NCBI RefSeq assembly: GCF_028288225.1
Contig: NZ_JAQBOC010000028.1
Coordinates: 83,121-147,120, forward strand
Length of the DNA stretch: 64,000 nucleotides
DNA from: Mucilaginibacter sp.
Lineage (GTDB): Bacteria; Bacteroidota; Bacteroidia; Sphingobacteriales; Sphingobacteriaceae
Direction of reading: 5' to 3'
Below are positions 16,346-25,609 of the stretch, in pieces. Numbering within the stretch: the stretch's first letter is position 1; each line of letters opens with the position of its first letter. Below the pieces are notes generated by a model that worked only from the letters and a program-made list of their open reading frames with translations, was not told the DNA's origin and searched no databases. The translations under genes and the position numbers were made by a program.

Positions 16346-17785
16346 ATGAAGAAAATACATCTTTTACTACTTAAATCATTCATAAGGCCATTTATTGTCA
16401 CGTTTTTGATAGTGATGTTTGTGTTGCTGATGCTGTTTTTATTTAAATACGTCGACGACCTTATTGGCAAGGGATTTGAATGGTATATCATCCTCGAGCT
16501 GATGATGTATGCATCTGCAACCAACGTAGCCATGGCACTGCCTTTATCAGTGCTCCTTTCATCTATCATGACCTATGGCAGCCTTGGCGAAAATTATGAG
16601 CTGGTAGCCATTAAATCTGCCGGGATCTCGTTGCGGCGCGCTATGTATCCTATGCTTATGGTAGTAACAGTTTTAAGCATCTCGGCTTTTATTTTTTCGG
16701 ATTATATGCTCCCAATTGCCAATCTGAAGTATTTCTCCCTGTTATATGATGCACGCCAGCAAAAGTCGGCTAACTTTTTGCCGGAAGGCGTATTTAGCAA
16801 CAGCTTTCCGGGGCATGTTATCAGGGTAAAAAGAAAGGATGCTGATGGGCAAACCCTGTATGATATTATGATCTACTCAAAAAATGCTGCAGAAAATAAT
16901 ACTGATGTTTTAATAGCCAAAGAAGGGAAAATGTACCGTACGCCCAATGGCGAGTTCCTTGTTTTAAAGCTTAAAGATGGTGTAAGATATACTGAAGATC
17001 ATGGTCGCGAGAATTTTAATACCCGTCAAATACTAACACGCTACCGTTTTAAGGCAACCGAGCAGAAATTTGATATCTCAGGCCTTAAAATGAAGCGTAC
17101 GGATGAGAATGAGTTTAAGAACGCTTTCCAGATGATGAACCTCAGTCAGCTAAAAATTAACGAAAACTTTACCCGGCGCCAGGTTGACAGTGGCTTAAAC
17201 GTAAATTATAAATTAATAACAGCCTATTTTAAATATTACTCAATTGCGCCCAAGCCCGATTCGGTAAAAAAATATGCTGCTTTGGTTGCAAAACACACTG
17301 ATGCAACTATAGCCGACTTAAAAACTAATGAGCAGTTAGGTGCTGTAGCAAATGCATCAAGCGAAGCACGCTCGATACAGGATCTTTTAAAAAGCAGGTC
17401 GGAAAGGGATAAGGATTTGAATAACAGTATCCGCAGGGCTATGCTTGAATACCAGAAAAAATTCACACTTTCTGCCGCATGTATTGCCTTGTTCTTAATT
17501 GGCGCTCCGCTTGGGGCAATTATCCGTAAGGGCGGCCTGGGATTGCCAGTTGTAGTTTCTGTTATCTTTTTCCTGATCTATTATATCATTTCAACTATTG
17601 GAGAAAAGGCAGTTAAGGATGGGGATCTGTCGCCAATTATTGGTTCATGGGTTGCAATTGTTATTATTACCCCAATAGGCATGTTTCTTTCCTATAAGGC
17701 CGCTACCGATTCTGTAATATTTGACATGGAGAGCTATAAGCGGTTTTTTACCAGGTTATTTAAGAAGAAGGTTGTGGTTAGTTGA
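16346..17785 (+). CDS. LptF/LptG-family lipopolysaccharide export permease (YjgP/YjgQ)
   Basis: The 479-residue inner-membrane protein has N-terminal transmembrane helices (KSFIRPFIVTFLIVMFVLLM, with the early RPF typical of the family). The conserved SYGSLGENYELVAIKSAGIS-like word is present here as TYGSLGENYELVAIKSAGIS. A periplasmic beta-jellyroll follows, with an acid/Lys-rich helical insert, and three C-terminal membrane helices with FLIGAPLGAIIRKGGLGLP. It moves LPS out of the inner membrane together with LptB, encoded at 51025. I chose the ATG at 16346; an in-frame ATG at 16325 adds seven residues. Confidence 0.92.
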   Translation: MKKIHLLLLKSFIRPFIVTFLIVMFVLLMLFLFKYVDDLIGKGFEWYIILELMMYASATNVAMALPLSVLLSSIMTYGSLGENYELVAIKSAGISLRRAMYPMLMVVTVLSISAFIFSDYMLPIANLKYFSLLYDARQQKSANFLPEGVFSNSFPGHVIRVKRKDADGQTLYDIMIYSKNAAENNTDVLIAKEGKMYRTPNGEFLVLKLKDGVRYTEDHGRENFNTRQILTRYRFKATEQKFDISGLKMKRTDENEFKNAFQMMNLSQLKINENFTRRQVDSGLNVNYKLITAYFKYYSIAPKPDSVKKYAALVAKHTDATIADLKTNEQLGAVANASSEARSIQDLLKSRSERDKDLNNSIRRAMLEYQKKFTLSAACIALFLIGAPLGAIIRKGGLGLPVVVSVIFFLIYYIISTIGEKAVKDGDLSPIIGSWVAIVIITPIGMFLSYKAATDSVIFDMESYKRFFTRLFKKKVVVS

Positions 17786-18045
17786 AACAGGTTGTAAGGG
17801 TTGTAAAAGTTGTAGTGGTTGAGATAAGTTATAAGGGTTGTAATAGTTAAAAAGATAATCGCTAAGCGGACATGTCTTCAACCTTTACAACCCTTACAAC
17901 GACTACAACCACCACCAGGCAACCTATTTAATTAAACAACGTACTACTTTAAGTAAGCTGTAAATGTTTAAGATAATTCAACCTTTACAACAACTACAAC
18001 TTTTACAACCCTTACAACTTATTTTACAACCCTTATAACTTAACC
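17786..18045. repeat. GTTGTAA/TTACAAC word arrays in inverted pairs
   Basis: The forward array (17786-17850) has GGTTGTAAGGGTTGTAAAAG-type words. Two reverse arrays (17878-17925 and 17976-18043) carry CAACCTTTACAACCC-type words. The arms can fold back on one another as long imperfect hairpins. The same words recur at 56840, 61527 and 63709. Confidence 0.75.
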
Positions 18046-18086
18046 ATAATTTACAAAGCGCAGACGGGAATGATCTTATTAACAGT

Positions 18087-18094
18087 TAAATTTG
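18087..18094 (+). promoter_or_regulatory. -7 promoter element TAAATTTG for ribBA
   Basis: Perfect TAnnTTTG match 69 bp before the ATG at 18163. The leader of about 60 nt shows no recognisable FMN riboswitch. Confidence 0.5.
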
Positions 18095-18162
18095 CGTAAA
18101 GTTCAAAAAACAATGTTTATGAGTTGCTTTAACCGGCGTTCATATTCAAATAAACTGTATAA

Positions 18163-19365
18163 ATGTTAAACACAATAGAAGAAGCAGTAGAAGCCATAAA
18201 AAGCGGAAAAACAATTATAGTAGTTGATGATGAAGACCGGGAAAATGAGGGAGATTTTTTAACGGCTGCACGCAATGCGACCCCTGAAACTATAAACTTT
18301 ATGGTGCGCCACGGGCGTGGCCTGGTTTGTGCGCCAATTACCAAAAAACGTGCTAAAGAGCTTGATCTTGAGCCCATGGTTAGCCACAATACAACATCGC
18401 ACGAAACCAATTTTACGGTTTCGGTTGATTTGTTGGCGGGATGCACCACCGGTATTTCGGCTTCTGACCGTTCAAAAACTACGCTGGCACTAATTAACCC
18501 CGCTACAAAACCCGAAGATTTGGGGCGGCCGGGCCATGTGTTCCCGCTGATTGCCAAAGATGGTGGAGTATTGCGCCGCACCGGTCATACCGAGGCGGCT
18601 ATTGACATGGCTGTTTTAGCCGGATTTGAACCCGCAGGCGTTATTTGTGAAATAATGAAAGAAGATGGCGATATGGCACGCTTACCTGAGCTTTTAGCTT
18701 TGGCAAAAGAATTTGATCTTAAAATAATCTCAATAAAAGACCTCATTGCTTACCGGTTAGCAACCGAAACTTTGGTCCATAAAGATGTATCTGTAAAAAT
18801 GCCAACCCAATGGGGAGATTTTGATATGATAGCTTATACGCAGGCAGACACCGGGGAACACCATTTAGCATTGGTAAAAGGTAGCTGGGAACCCGGTGAG
18901 CCTGTTTTGGTGCGTGTTCACAGCTCATGTGTTACCGGTGACATTTTTGGCTCGTGCCGGTGCGACTGCGGTCCGCAACTGCATAAAGCAATGGAGATGA
19001 TAAATAGGGAAGGCAAAGGGGTAGTTGTATATATGAACCAGGAAGGGCGTGGAATAGGGCTTATCAATAAGCTTAAAGCCTACCATCTGCAGGAAAACGG
19101 CATGGATACCGTTGAGGCAAATATTGAGCTGGGTTTTAAAATGGATCAGCGTGATTATGGCGTTGGAGCACAAATACTGCGCAGCCTGGGTATCTCAAAA
19201 ATGCGTTTGATGACCAATAATCCAACAAAACGTGCCGGCTTGATAGGATACGGGCTTGAAGTGGTAGAGAATGTGCCTATCGAAATTGCATCAAATCCGC
19301 ATAATGAGGCTTACCTGAGAACCAAAAGAGATAAGATGGATCACGCAATTATGCGCGATCACTGA
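18163..19365 (+). CDS. ribBA: Bifunctional RibBA (DHBP synthase / GTP cyclohydrolase II)
   Basis: The 400-residue protein makes the two precursors of riboflavin. Residues 1-200 are DHBP synthase (ribulose-5-phosphate to dihydroxybutanone phosphate), with [12 protein letters not shown] and [16 protein letters not shown]. Residues 205-400 are GTP cyclohydrolase II, with [20 protein letters not shown] supplying the three zinc cysteines and [16 protein letters not shown] near the active site. Both halves look intact. The gene ends 7 bp inside the convergent tamB gene. Confidence 0.97.
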   Translation: MLNTIEEAVEAIKSGKTIIVVDDEDRENEGDFLTAARNATPETINFMVRHGRGLVCAPITKKRAKELDLEPMVSHNTTSHETNFTVSVDLLAGCTTGISASDRSKTTLALINPATKPEDLGRPGHVFPLIAKDGGVLRRTGHTEAAIDMAVLAGFEPAGVICEIMKEDGDMARLPELLALAKEFDLKIISIKDLIAYRLATETLVHKDVSVKMPTQWGDFDMIAYTQADTGEHHLALVKGSWEPGEPVLVRVHSSCVTGDIFGSCRCDCGPQLHKAMEMINREGKGVVVYMNQEGRGIGLINKLKAYHLQENGMDTVEANIELGFKMDQRDYGVGAQILRSLGISKMRLMTNNPTKRAGLIGYGLEVVENVPIEIASNPHNEAYLRTKRDKMDHAIMRDH

Positions 19366-22300
19366 TCTTCGTCATCGGGCTTGGTTATAACAGCCGGTGT
19401 TTGCGTGGTTGGCGGCACCGGTGTAGGTTTAACGGGTGCATTAGGCCTGTTCCCTTTTCTGAATATGTTCCTGATAAATTCGCCAAAAGTGTCAAAATCG
19501 CGCTGGTAAACTAAACCTATACCGTTTACGTATTGAACGCCTAATTGGGCATCCTGGAGCGTGTTTAACGTGGTGCTGTTTAAAACCCGGTATGAATACC
19601 TTGCACTAAGATTGCCATCCTTCCGGATAAGGTATTGCGCTTCAAAATCTTTAGTAAGCTGGCTAAAGTTCGAATTAAACAGGCTTGTATTATTGTTAAA
19701 AAGATCGCTGCTGCCTGAGGTGGAGTTAAACAAGCTGCCTGTAAGTATCAACCTGTCCTTAAACCTGTATGATATACCAAGATCATTAAACGACCGGATA
19801 TTCAAATCCAGGTTTTTTATGTTTGATTGCGATATAAAGCTGTTTAGCTTGTTAAATGCAAATTCACTAACTGCCTCGCCGGCTGTACCCAAAACCTGGT
19901 TTGTTAAATTGTTGTTGGTCCCATTACTAAAATTACGCCTTACAATAATGCTGAGCGCCTGCTGGCTGCGGTTATTATTATCAGACAGGTATGTGCTCAG
20001 GTCATCTTTAATTGATGGATCGAGCGGGAAATTAAAGTCGAAATCAATAGTTGGCTGTAACAGTGTTTTAGTTAATATCAATTCGGCCTGTACCAGTTCC
20101 AGCGACCGTCCTTTTGGCGATTGTGAACCGGCAGCCTGGTATAATGGCTGAATATCCGTACGCACTTCATAAATGGCATTCAGGTTTATGGAAGCGTTTG
20201 ACGGGTTGCCCGTCCACCGGATGGTTCCGCCCTGGTTTACGGTAAAGTTTTTGCTGATAAAGTTTTTTGCTGTAAACTCAAACTTGCCCGATGTAATTAA
20301 AAAGTCGCCGAACATTTCAAAATCACCCAGGCTGTTTATGTTCAGTTTTAAATCCTTTGCCTGTCCGCTGCCTTCCAGTACGCCATAATCGGTAGTAATT
20401 TTTACAGTGGTCTTTTCATCAACAGTAAGATCGAAATTTAAAGTAACCCCATTAAAAGCCAATGTTTTAGGGCCTGCCTTTGTGGTGTCATTATGGCTCA
20501 CAAATTTTATAAAATCGTAATCGCTAACTGTCATTGAAGTATTTAGCGGGATATTAAATATCGTACCTGCTTCGGTGCTGGCTTTAATATCAATTTTCAT
20601 ATCGTCAACCGGCCCGTTAAAGCTAAACCTGCCTGTGCCGTAGGCTGTGCCATAATAAACGTGGTTATCTTTAAAATTGGTATTCAGGGCCATCAGGTTC
20701 CTGGCGTTTACAACCACTTCAATATCAGGATTGGCAAGATCGTTCATGTCAATGGTGCCTGTAACATTACCTGTTCCCTTTTTAATATCCCTAAGGGTCA
20801 TGCTGTTAATTTTTACTACGCTATTAACAACATCAACAGTATCCGTAACGGTAAAGGGCGTTTTTAAATAATTTACAGTAACTCCCGTATTATTTAATAT
20901 AACATTGCCGTTTAGCTTAGGTTTTGAAACAGGACCGGTTAGTTTTAAGTTGGATGAAACGGTGCCTTTAACATCCGAAACCAGGTCTTTTATAAAAGGT
21001 TCAAAAATTATAGCCTCGGTTTGGTTCATGTTTACATCAAAATCAAGATTATCTTCTGTACCATGCCCAATCTGGTAAACGCCGGAAATATTCATAGTTT
21101 CGAGGCCGCGGTTTTTAATGTTCACATTTACATCAGCCTGCTTGCGGTCATTACCCAAAGTAGATTCTATCTTCACATCGCCTACCAGCGTTTTGTTCAT
21201 TATCAGCGAATCAATGCCCAGTTTGGCATCAACCCCCGGCGATTTCATAATGGAAGTTAAATTAACATCGCCATTAAGCGAGCCTTTTAACTGGATCCCC
21301 GCCGACTTGGTAAGCTGGTTTAAGGTAGTCATGTTGAATTTTTGGAAGGTAAGCTTGAGCTTATCTGCAGGATTATCAGAAATAAAACCATCTATCTTAA
21401 CTTTTTGCTGTCCGTTTGATAGTTCAAAACCTTGTACCTGCGTTTTGCCGTCCAGGAATTTTACCCTTACTTTTTCAAGTATTTTCCAGTTTTGATGCTC
21501 CAGTATCACATCAGATGGCAGTATGTGCAGTTTGGCCGTGGTGTCCCGCCCAAAATTCACCAGCCCGTATAAGTCCAGCTGATTTATCGCATCTTTATCC
21601 GATAGCTTAACGTTGAAGTTTAAACTATCATTCTTTAAAAAATTGGTAACGGTAATGTTTTTAATAAACAGGCTGTCAGTAATGTTAACCTTGCTTAATG
21701 AAAGGTTTAAACCCAAATAATCTTCGCTTGTGCCTTCATCAATAATAAAATCATGAAAAACGGTTTTACCGTATTGTATAGTTTTGATGTATGCGTTAAG
21801 CGTTGCCGTTTTCTTCTCCGAATTAAATTCGCCTACAAATGTCCCCTGGTCTGGAATTTTAAGATCGGGCATAAAAATGGCGATCAAAGGGCTAATATTT
21901 TTGAGCTTCAGGTTGAAAGAAAAGTCCTGCGGCTTTGGTGTAGTTATGACTGTTTTTAATGAAGGGACATATTTTTTAACGATGGTTTTAAAATAGGATG
22001 GAAGTGTTGCGAGGTCAAAGCTGCCTTTTATATACCCATCGGCAATATCAGATTTAAGATTGATGGCCCTTTGGTTGCCTTTTCCGCTGGCTGATATGTA
22101 TAAAGAATCAACCACGTAATTATTTCGCGGGTCAACTACCCTAATCTTTTGTAAAGAAGCCTCGCCTGTTAAGTTAGTAAGGTTATTGCCCGAGAAATTA
22201 GCTTTCATTTGGGTGGTGAAAGATACGGTATCATCCAAAAGCTTCAAATCATGCAGCTTTGCATTCTCAATATTTCCGGCAAAGCTGTAAACAGGCAATG

Positions 22301-23816
22301 CAGGGTTCAGGTCGACACTTCCGTTTCCGTTAAGCTTAATTTTTCTATCATTTATTGATAATTTACCGTTGGCTACTTTTTTAATAAAGCTGCCATTTAA
22401 AGCTAAATTGTGATAGTTATATCCTTTAAAAGCCAGCTCACTTATTTTAGCATCAACGTTTTCATTTAATGTTTCAAGTGCATCGCCACGGCCTTTAACA
22501 GTAGCAACCATGGTAATCCGGCCAAGGTCCTGTTCATCGATCAATTCACCCAGATCAAATGCATAGGTATCCAGTTTGCCGCTGTAGGCCGGCACGCCGT
22601 CTTTATTTATTTTTAGGTTGATGTCAGAATCAAACCGGCCAAGTTTTGTTTTAAATGTTCCATAGGCCACAAAATCATTCTGCAAGCCGGTAAACCGCCC
22701 CGAAAAATTAACGTTGCCGAATTTGGATATAATATCAGGTGTTTTAGCATAATGCTTTCCCACAAAGTTGCTGTACAGAAAATCAAGATCAGCCTTGTTG
22801 GTGGCTATCTGGTCAAAATTCAGTTCAAGGAAAGTATTGTCCCAGTCAGGAAGTCCTTTCAAACTAAAATCACCTCTTATATAAGTTGCTTTAGCGCCGG
22901 TAACGGTCAGGTTTTTGGCTCTAAGATTATTTACATAGCCTTTAATACGTCCGTCAATACCGAGGTCAAACTTTACATATTCAAGTCCATCGGTAAAATA
23001 AGCAATGTCTGTAGATGAAATTTTTGATGATTTAAAGTCGCCATCCATATAAACCTTATCTTCAATATGGTTGCCTACATCATTAAATGATTTAAACTTC
23101 ATCCTGAAATAATTTTTAAGGCTTGAATGATTAGTTAAAACAAACATGTTTTGCGCCAGGATCTGGTTAGTATCAACCGTGGCATCCGCATTAAATTTTT
23201 TTAAGTAGAAGCCGCTTTTTTCGCGAAGTGTAAGGTTGGTTACATTTCCTTTAAAAAGATGGTTGGTCAGGTCCATGTTTTTAACAACGGCGCTAAAATG
23301 TTTTACATCCAGGTCATCAAAATTTATCCCTTTAATAAGGGTATCAACCAGCATGTTTTTAAAACGGAAATGAAAGTTATTGATGGCTATCTTTTCAAAC
23401 ACAACCTGCCAGGGTTTGCTTTTTGTTTTAGTTGTATCGGGCGGGCCGCTTAATTTATCAATAATAAATTGAAGGTTTGTTGTGCTGTCGCTTTGTTTTT
23501 TAAGATAGACCGATCCGTTATCCAACCGGATCAATTTAAAATCAATTGCCCGTTTGCTAATACTGTTAAACAGTGAAAAGCCGCTTAATTCTACCTCAAG
23601 CTTTGGCGTGCTTAATAAAGTGTCTTTTTGCTTATCCAGCACGTAGAAACCCTCAAGTACCACTGATGAAAAAGGCTTGATGTAAAGGCTTTGGATCTCA
23701 ACCTTTGTATTTAATTTTTCAGAAAGATAACCTGTCACTTTTTTTGCGGCCCAGGTTTGTACAGGCTTATATTGAAATACGAGCAACAGGATGCTAAGTA
23801 TCAATAGGATAACCAA
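19359..23816 (-). CDS. tamB: TamB-family translocation/assembly protein (DUF490)
   Basis: This very long protein (1485 residues) has one N-terminal membrane helix ([20 protein letters not shown]), a long AsmA-like repetitive beta region, and the C-terminal TamB domain (about residues 1100-1440, with [20 protein letters not shown] and [20 protein letters not shown]). TamB-like proteins bridge inner and outer membranes and act in phospholipid transport or outer-membrane assembly. No ATG precedes the helix in frame: the choices are TTG at 23816 or, 12 codons upstream, a rare ATT that would give [15 protein letters not shown]. The C-terminus is a Pro/Thr-rich tail. It is divergent from tsaD, a common Bacteroidota arrangement. 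Confidence 0.9.
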   Translation of the reverse strand: MVILLILSILLLVFQYKPVQTWAAKKVTGYLSEKLNTKVEIQSLYIKPFSSVVLEGFYVLDKQKDTLLSTPKLEVELSGFSLFNSISKRAIDFKLIRLDNGSVYLKKQSDSTTNLQFIIDKLSGPPDTTKTKSKPWQVVFEKIAINNFHFRFKNMLVDTLIKGINFDDLDVKHFSAVVKNMDLTNHLFKGNVTNLTLREKSGFYLKKFNADATVDTNQILAQNMFVLTNHSSLKNYFRMKFKSFNDVGNHIEDKVYMDGDFKSSKISSTDIAYFTDGLEYVKFDLGIDGRIKGYVNNLRAKNLTVTGAKATYIRGDFSLKGLPDWDNTFLELNFDQIATNKADLDFLYSNFVGKHYAKTPDIISKFGNVNFSGRFTGLQNDFVAYGTFKTKLGRFDSDINLKINKDGVPAYSGKLDTYAFDLGELIDEQDLGRITMVATVKGRGDALETLNENVDAKISELAFKGYNYHNLALNGSFIKKVANGKLSINDRKIKLNGNGSVDLNPALPVYSFAGNIENAKLHDLKLLDDTVSFTTQMKANFSGNNLTNLTGEASLQKIRVVDPRNNYVVDSLYISASGKGNQRAINLKSDIADGYIKGSFDLATLPSYFKTIVKKYVPSLKTVITTPKPQDFSFNLKLKNISPLIAIFMPDLKIPDQGTFVGEFNSEKKTATLNAYIKTIQYGKTVFHDFIIDEGTSEDYLGLNLSLSKVNITDSLFIKNITVTNFLKNDSLNFNVKLSDKDAINQLDLYGLVNFGRDTTAKLHILPSDVILEHQNWKILEKVRVKFLDGKTQVQGFELSNGQQKVKIDGFISDNPADKLKLTFQKFNMTTLNQLTKSAGIQLKGSLNGDVNLTSIMKSPGVDAKLGIDSLIMNKTLVGDVKIESTLGNDRKQADVNVNIKNRGLETMNISGVYQIGHGTEDNLDFDVNMNQTEAIIFEPFIKDLVSDVKGTVSSNLKLTGPVSKPKLNGNVILNNTGVTVNYLKTPFTVTDTVDVVNSVVKINSMTLRDIKKGTGNVTGTIDMNDLANPDIEVVVNARNLMALNTNFKDNHVYYGTAYGTGRFSFNGPVDDMKIDIKASTEAGTIFNIPLNTSMTVSDYDFIKFVSHNDTTKAGPKTLAFNGVTLNFDLTVDEKTTVKITTDYGVLEGSGQAKDLKLNINSLGDFEMFGDFLITSGKFEFTAKNFISKNFTVNQGGTIRWTGNPSNASINLNAIYEVRTDIQPLYQAAGSQSPKGRSLELVQAELILTKTLLQPTIDFDFNFPLDPSIKDDLSTYLSDNNNRSQQALSIIVRRNFSNGTNNNLTNQVLGTAGEAVSEFAFNKLNSFISQSNIKNLDLNIRSFNDLGISYRFKDRLILTGSLFNSTSGSSDLFNNNTSLFNSNFSQLTKDFEAQYLIRKDGNLSARYSYRVLNSTTLNTLQDAQLGVQYVNGIGLVYQRDFDTFGEFIRNIFRKGNRPNAPVKPTPVPPTTQTPAVITKPDDEDQ

Positions 23817-23872
23817 TACAATACTTAACGCTATTTTGAGTGCTTTTTTAATAACTTTGCCTTTTAATAATT

Positions 23873-23988
23873 ATTGATTTAGTGAATTGGTGATTTATTG
23901 AATTGTTTAACATCGCTTAAGCAAATTGGTTTAATAAATTGGCCATATAAAAATCACTAATTCACTAATTCAACAAATCACTAATTAA
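23873..23988. repeat. Inverted arrays of ACTAATTCACTAATT words between tamB and tsaD
   Basis: Left arm 23873-23905 (GATTTAGTGAATTGGTGATTT-like) and right arm 23950-23988 (AAATCACTAATTCACTAATT-like) are inverse to each other. The same words recur before the GH3 gene (51840-51908). Confidence 0.7.
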
Positions 23989-23994
23989 AAACAC

Positions 23995-24996
23995 GTGCCT
24001 GTAATTTTAGGAATCGAATCTTCATGTGATGAAACTTCGGCATCAGTATGCGTTGATGGTGAGATATTAAGCAATGTTATTGCCAATCAAACCATACACG
24101 AAGCATACGGAGGCGTTGTCCCTGAGCTTGCCTCAAGGGTTCATCAGCAAAATATTGTTCCCGCAGTTCAACAAGCGCTGTTGAACGCAAAAGTAAGTAA
24201 AAATGCGGTGGATGCCGTAGCTTTTACGCGCGGTCCCGGACTTTTAGGTTCGCTGCTTGTTGGCGTATCATTTGCAAAGGCTTTTGCGTTGGCAAAAAAC
24301 ATTCCGCTTATTGATATAAACCACATGCAGGCGCATGTGCTGGCACATTTTATTGGCGATAATAAACCATCATTTCCGTTTTTATGTTTAACCGTATCGG
24401 GCGGGCATACCCAAATAGTTTTGGTGAAAGCCTATTTTGATATGGAAGTGATTGGCCAAACGCTTGATGATGCTGCCGGCGAGGCTATGGATAAAACCAG
24501 TAAAATTTTAGGCTTGCCTTATCCTGGCGGTCCGCTGATTGATAAGTACGCCCGTTTGGGCAATCCTGATGCTTATAAATTCCCCGAGCCGCAGATCCCG
24601 GGTTATAATTTTAGCTTTAGCGGGTTAAAAACGTCCATCCTTTATTTTATCCGGGATAATGTAGCTGCCAACCCTGATTTTGTAAAGCAAAATTTAAACG
24701 ATATTTGTGCATCGGTTGAAAAACGGATAGCAACCATCCTGCTGAATAAGCTGGCTAAAGCGGCGCAGGCCTATGGCATAAAAGATATTGCCTTAGCCGG
24801 GGGAGTATCAGCCAATACAGGTTTACGGCAGGGGCTGCTTGCATTAGGCGAAAAAAATAATTGGCGCTGTTTTATCCCAAAGCTGGAGTATTGCACCGAT
24901 AATGCAGCTATGATAGCTATTGCGGGGTATTATAAATTTTTAAAAGGCGAATTCGTTGGGCAGGAGGTAACGCCGCTGGCGAGGATGCCTTTTTAA
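23995..24996 (+). CDS. tsaD: tRNA N6-adenosine threonylcarbamoyltransferase TsaD
   Basis: The 333-residue Kae1/Qri7 family protein has ILGIESSCDETSASV at the N-terminus, the metal-binding HMQAHVLAHF, and the nucleotide words VSGGHTQIVLV and LAGGVSANTGLR. It ends with YCTDNAAMIAIAGYY. It transfers threonylcarbamoyl to A37 of ANN-decoding tRNAs with TsaB and TsaE, which are not in the window. The start is GTG at 23995, giving M-P-V-I-L-G-I-E; no ATG is in position. Confidence 0.97.
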   Translation: MPVILGIESSCDETSASVCVDGEILSNVIANQTIHEAYGGVVPELASRVHQQNIVPAVQQALLNAKVSKNAVDAVAFTRGPGLLGSLLVGVSFAKAFALAKNIPLIDINHMQAHVLAHFIGDNKPSFPFLCLTVSGGHTQIVLVKAYFDMEVIGQTLDDAAGEAMDKTSKILGLPYPGGPLIDKYARLGNPDAYKFPEPQIPGYNFSFSGLKTSILYFIRDNVAANPDFVKQNLNDICASVEKRIATILLNKLAKAAQAYGIKDIALAGGVSANTGLRQGLLALGEKNNWRCFIPKLEYCTDNAAMIAIAGYYKFLKGEFVGQEVTPLARMPF

Positions 24997-24999
24997 GAG

Positions 25000-25096
25000 A
25001 GTCGATAGACCATGGACCATAGTCCATAGTTTTTAGAAGAATATACATTACGTAAACTAAGTTGTCTATGGACTATGGACCATCGACTATGGACTA
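25000..25096. repeat. CTATGGAC-word inverted repeat
   Basis: Left arm 25000-25030 (GTCGATAGACCATGGACCAT...) and right arm 25063-25096 (GTCTATGGACTATGGACCAT...) are inverted. The same words occur at 50734-50869 and 62227-62280. Confidence 0.75.
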
Positions 25097-25102
25097 ACAA
25101 AA

Positions 25103-25273
25103 ATGAACATACCATCACTTATATTCTGGGCGGTTTTTGTACTGCCGTTTGTTGCGTTTTTAATATGGCTGATGCGGCAGGATAAGCGCAAGGGCAAAAC
25201 GGGGCTTATAGTATTGGCTATAATGGTTATTGGCTGTATAGCTTATATGTACTGGAAAACTAAAGGGCAATAA
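25103..25273 (+). CDS. Small two-helix membrane protein
   Basis: The 56-residue ORF begins MNIPSLIFWAVFVLPFVAFL, then a basic turn (MRQDKRKGKTG) and a second helix (LIVLAIMVIGCIAYMYW), ending KTKGQ. The helix-basic loop-helix pattern, Trp/Tyr at interfaces and a following hairpin terminator support a real gene rather than a chance frame. It has no family I recognise. It follows tsaD but is separated by a repeat array. Confidence 0.6.
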   Translation: MNIPSLIFWAVFVLPFVAFLIWLMRQDKRKGKTGLIVLAIMVIGCIAYMYWKTKGQ

Positions 25274-25307
25274 AAAAAGGTGCATTTTATTAAAAGACAC
25301 CTTTTTT
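25273..25307. terminator. Bidirectional hairpin terminator between convergent genes
   Basis: AAAAAAGGTG and CACCTTTTTT form a stem, with an inner TTTT/AAAA pairing. A-run and T-run flank it, so it can serve the plus-strand membrane-protein gene and the minus-strand peptide gene. Confidence 0.8.
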
Positions 25308-25326
25308 ACAAGACTTAACAAAAAAA

Positions 25327-25533
25327 TCAGGCACAATACAGGAAGGACCCGTGACCCGCTCCCGCACAATAGGCCGGCTGACAACCAATTGGCTGCTGGC
25401 CGTTCGGAAACGGATTGGTGGTAGAAGAACAATAAGTTTGTTGCAATGTGCCCCCGGTAATTTGTTTTAATTCTTTTTTTGTTAACTCATTCATCAGGCT
25501 TAATTTGCCTGCAGGTTTAGGTTGTTTTTTCAT
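25327..25533 (-). CDS. Double-glycine-leader peptide precursor with four cysteines (bacteriocin/RiPP-like)
   Basis: The 68-residue ORF has a leader MNELTKKELKQITGG (within residues 14-28). This is the typical double-glycine leader of secreted peptides, where a C39 peptidase-transporter cuts after GG. The predicted mature peptide (residues 29-68, starting TLQQTYC) has Cys at 35, 51, 56 and 67, and is rich in Gly, Ser, Thr, Asn, Pro and Tyr. A near-consensus -7 word TACATTTA lies at 25561-25568. The neighbouring upstream gene encodes a glycosyltransferase-like protein. No peptidase-transporter is in the window. Role as antimicrobial, signal or other modified peptide is inferred. Confidence 0.75.
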   Translation of the reverse strand: MKKQPKPAGKLSLMNELTKKELKQITGGTLQQTYCSSTTNPFPNGQQPIGCQPAYCAGAGHGSFLYCA

Positions 25534-25609
25534 GATTTTTTAAATTTAAAATTGGTTAATTAAATGTAGACATATGTTTTTTAATAAACAAGCATTATTT
25601 AATTAATAG

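Noticed and set aside
16330..16569. Minus-strand ORF at the start of the LptF/G permease
   Set aside because: Opposite a clear permease signature; no independent support.
18095..18162. FMN riboswitch upstream of ribBA
   Set aside because: The leader is only about 60 nt and lacks the conserved RFN-element helices.
19561..20151. Plus-strand ORFs within tamB
   Set aside because: Shadows of the 1485-residue gene on the other strand; no motifs.
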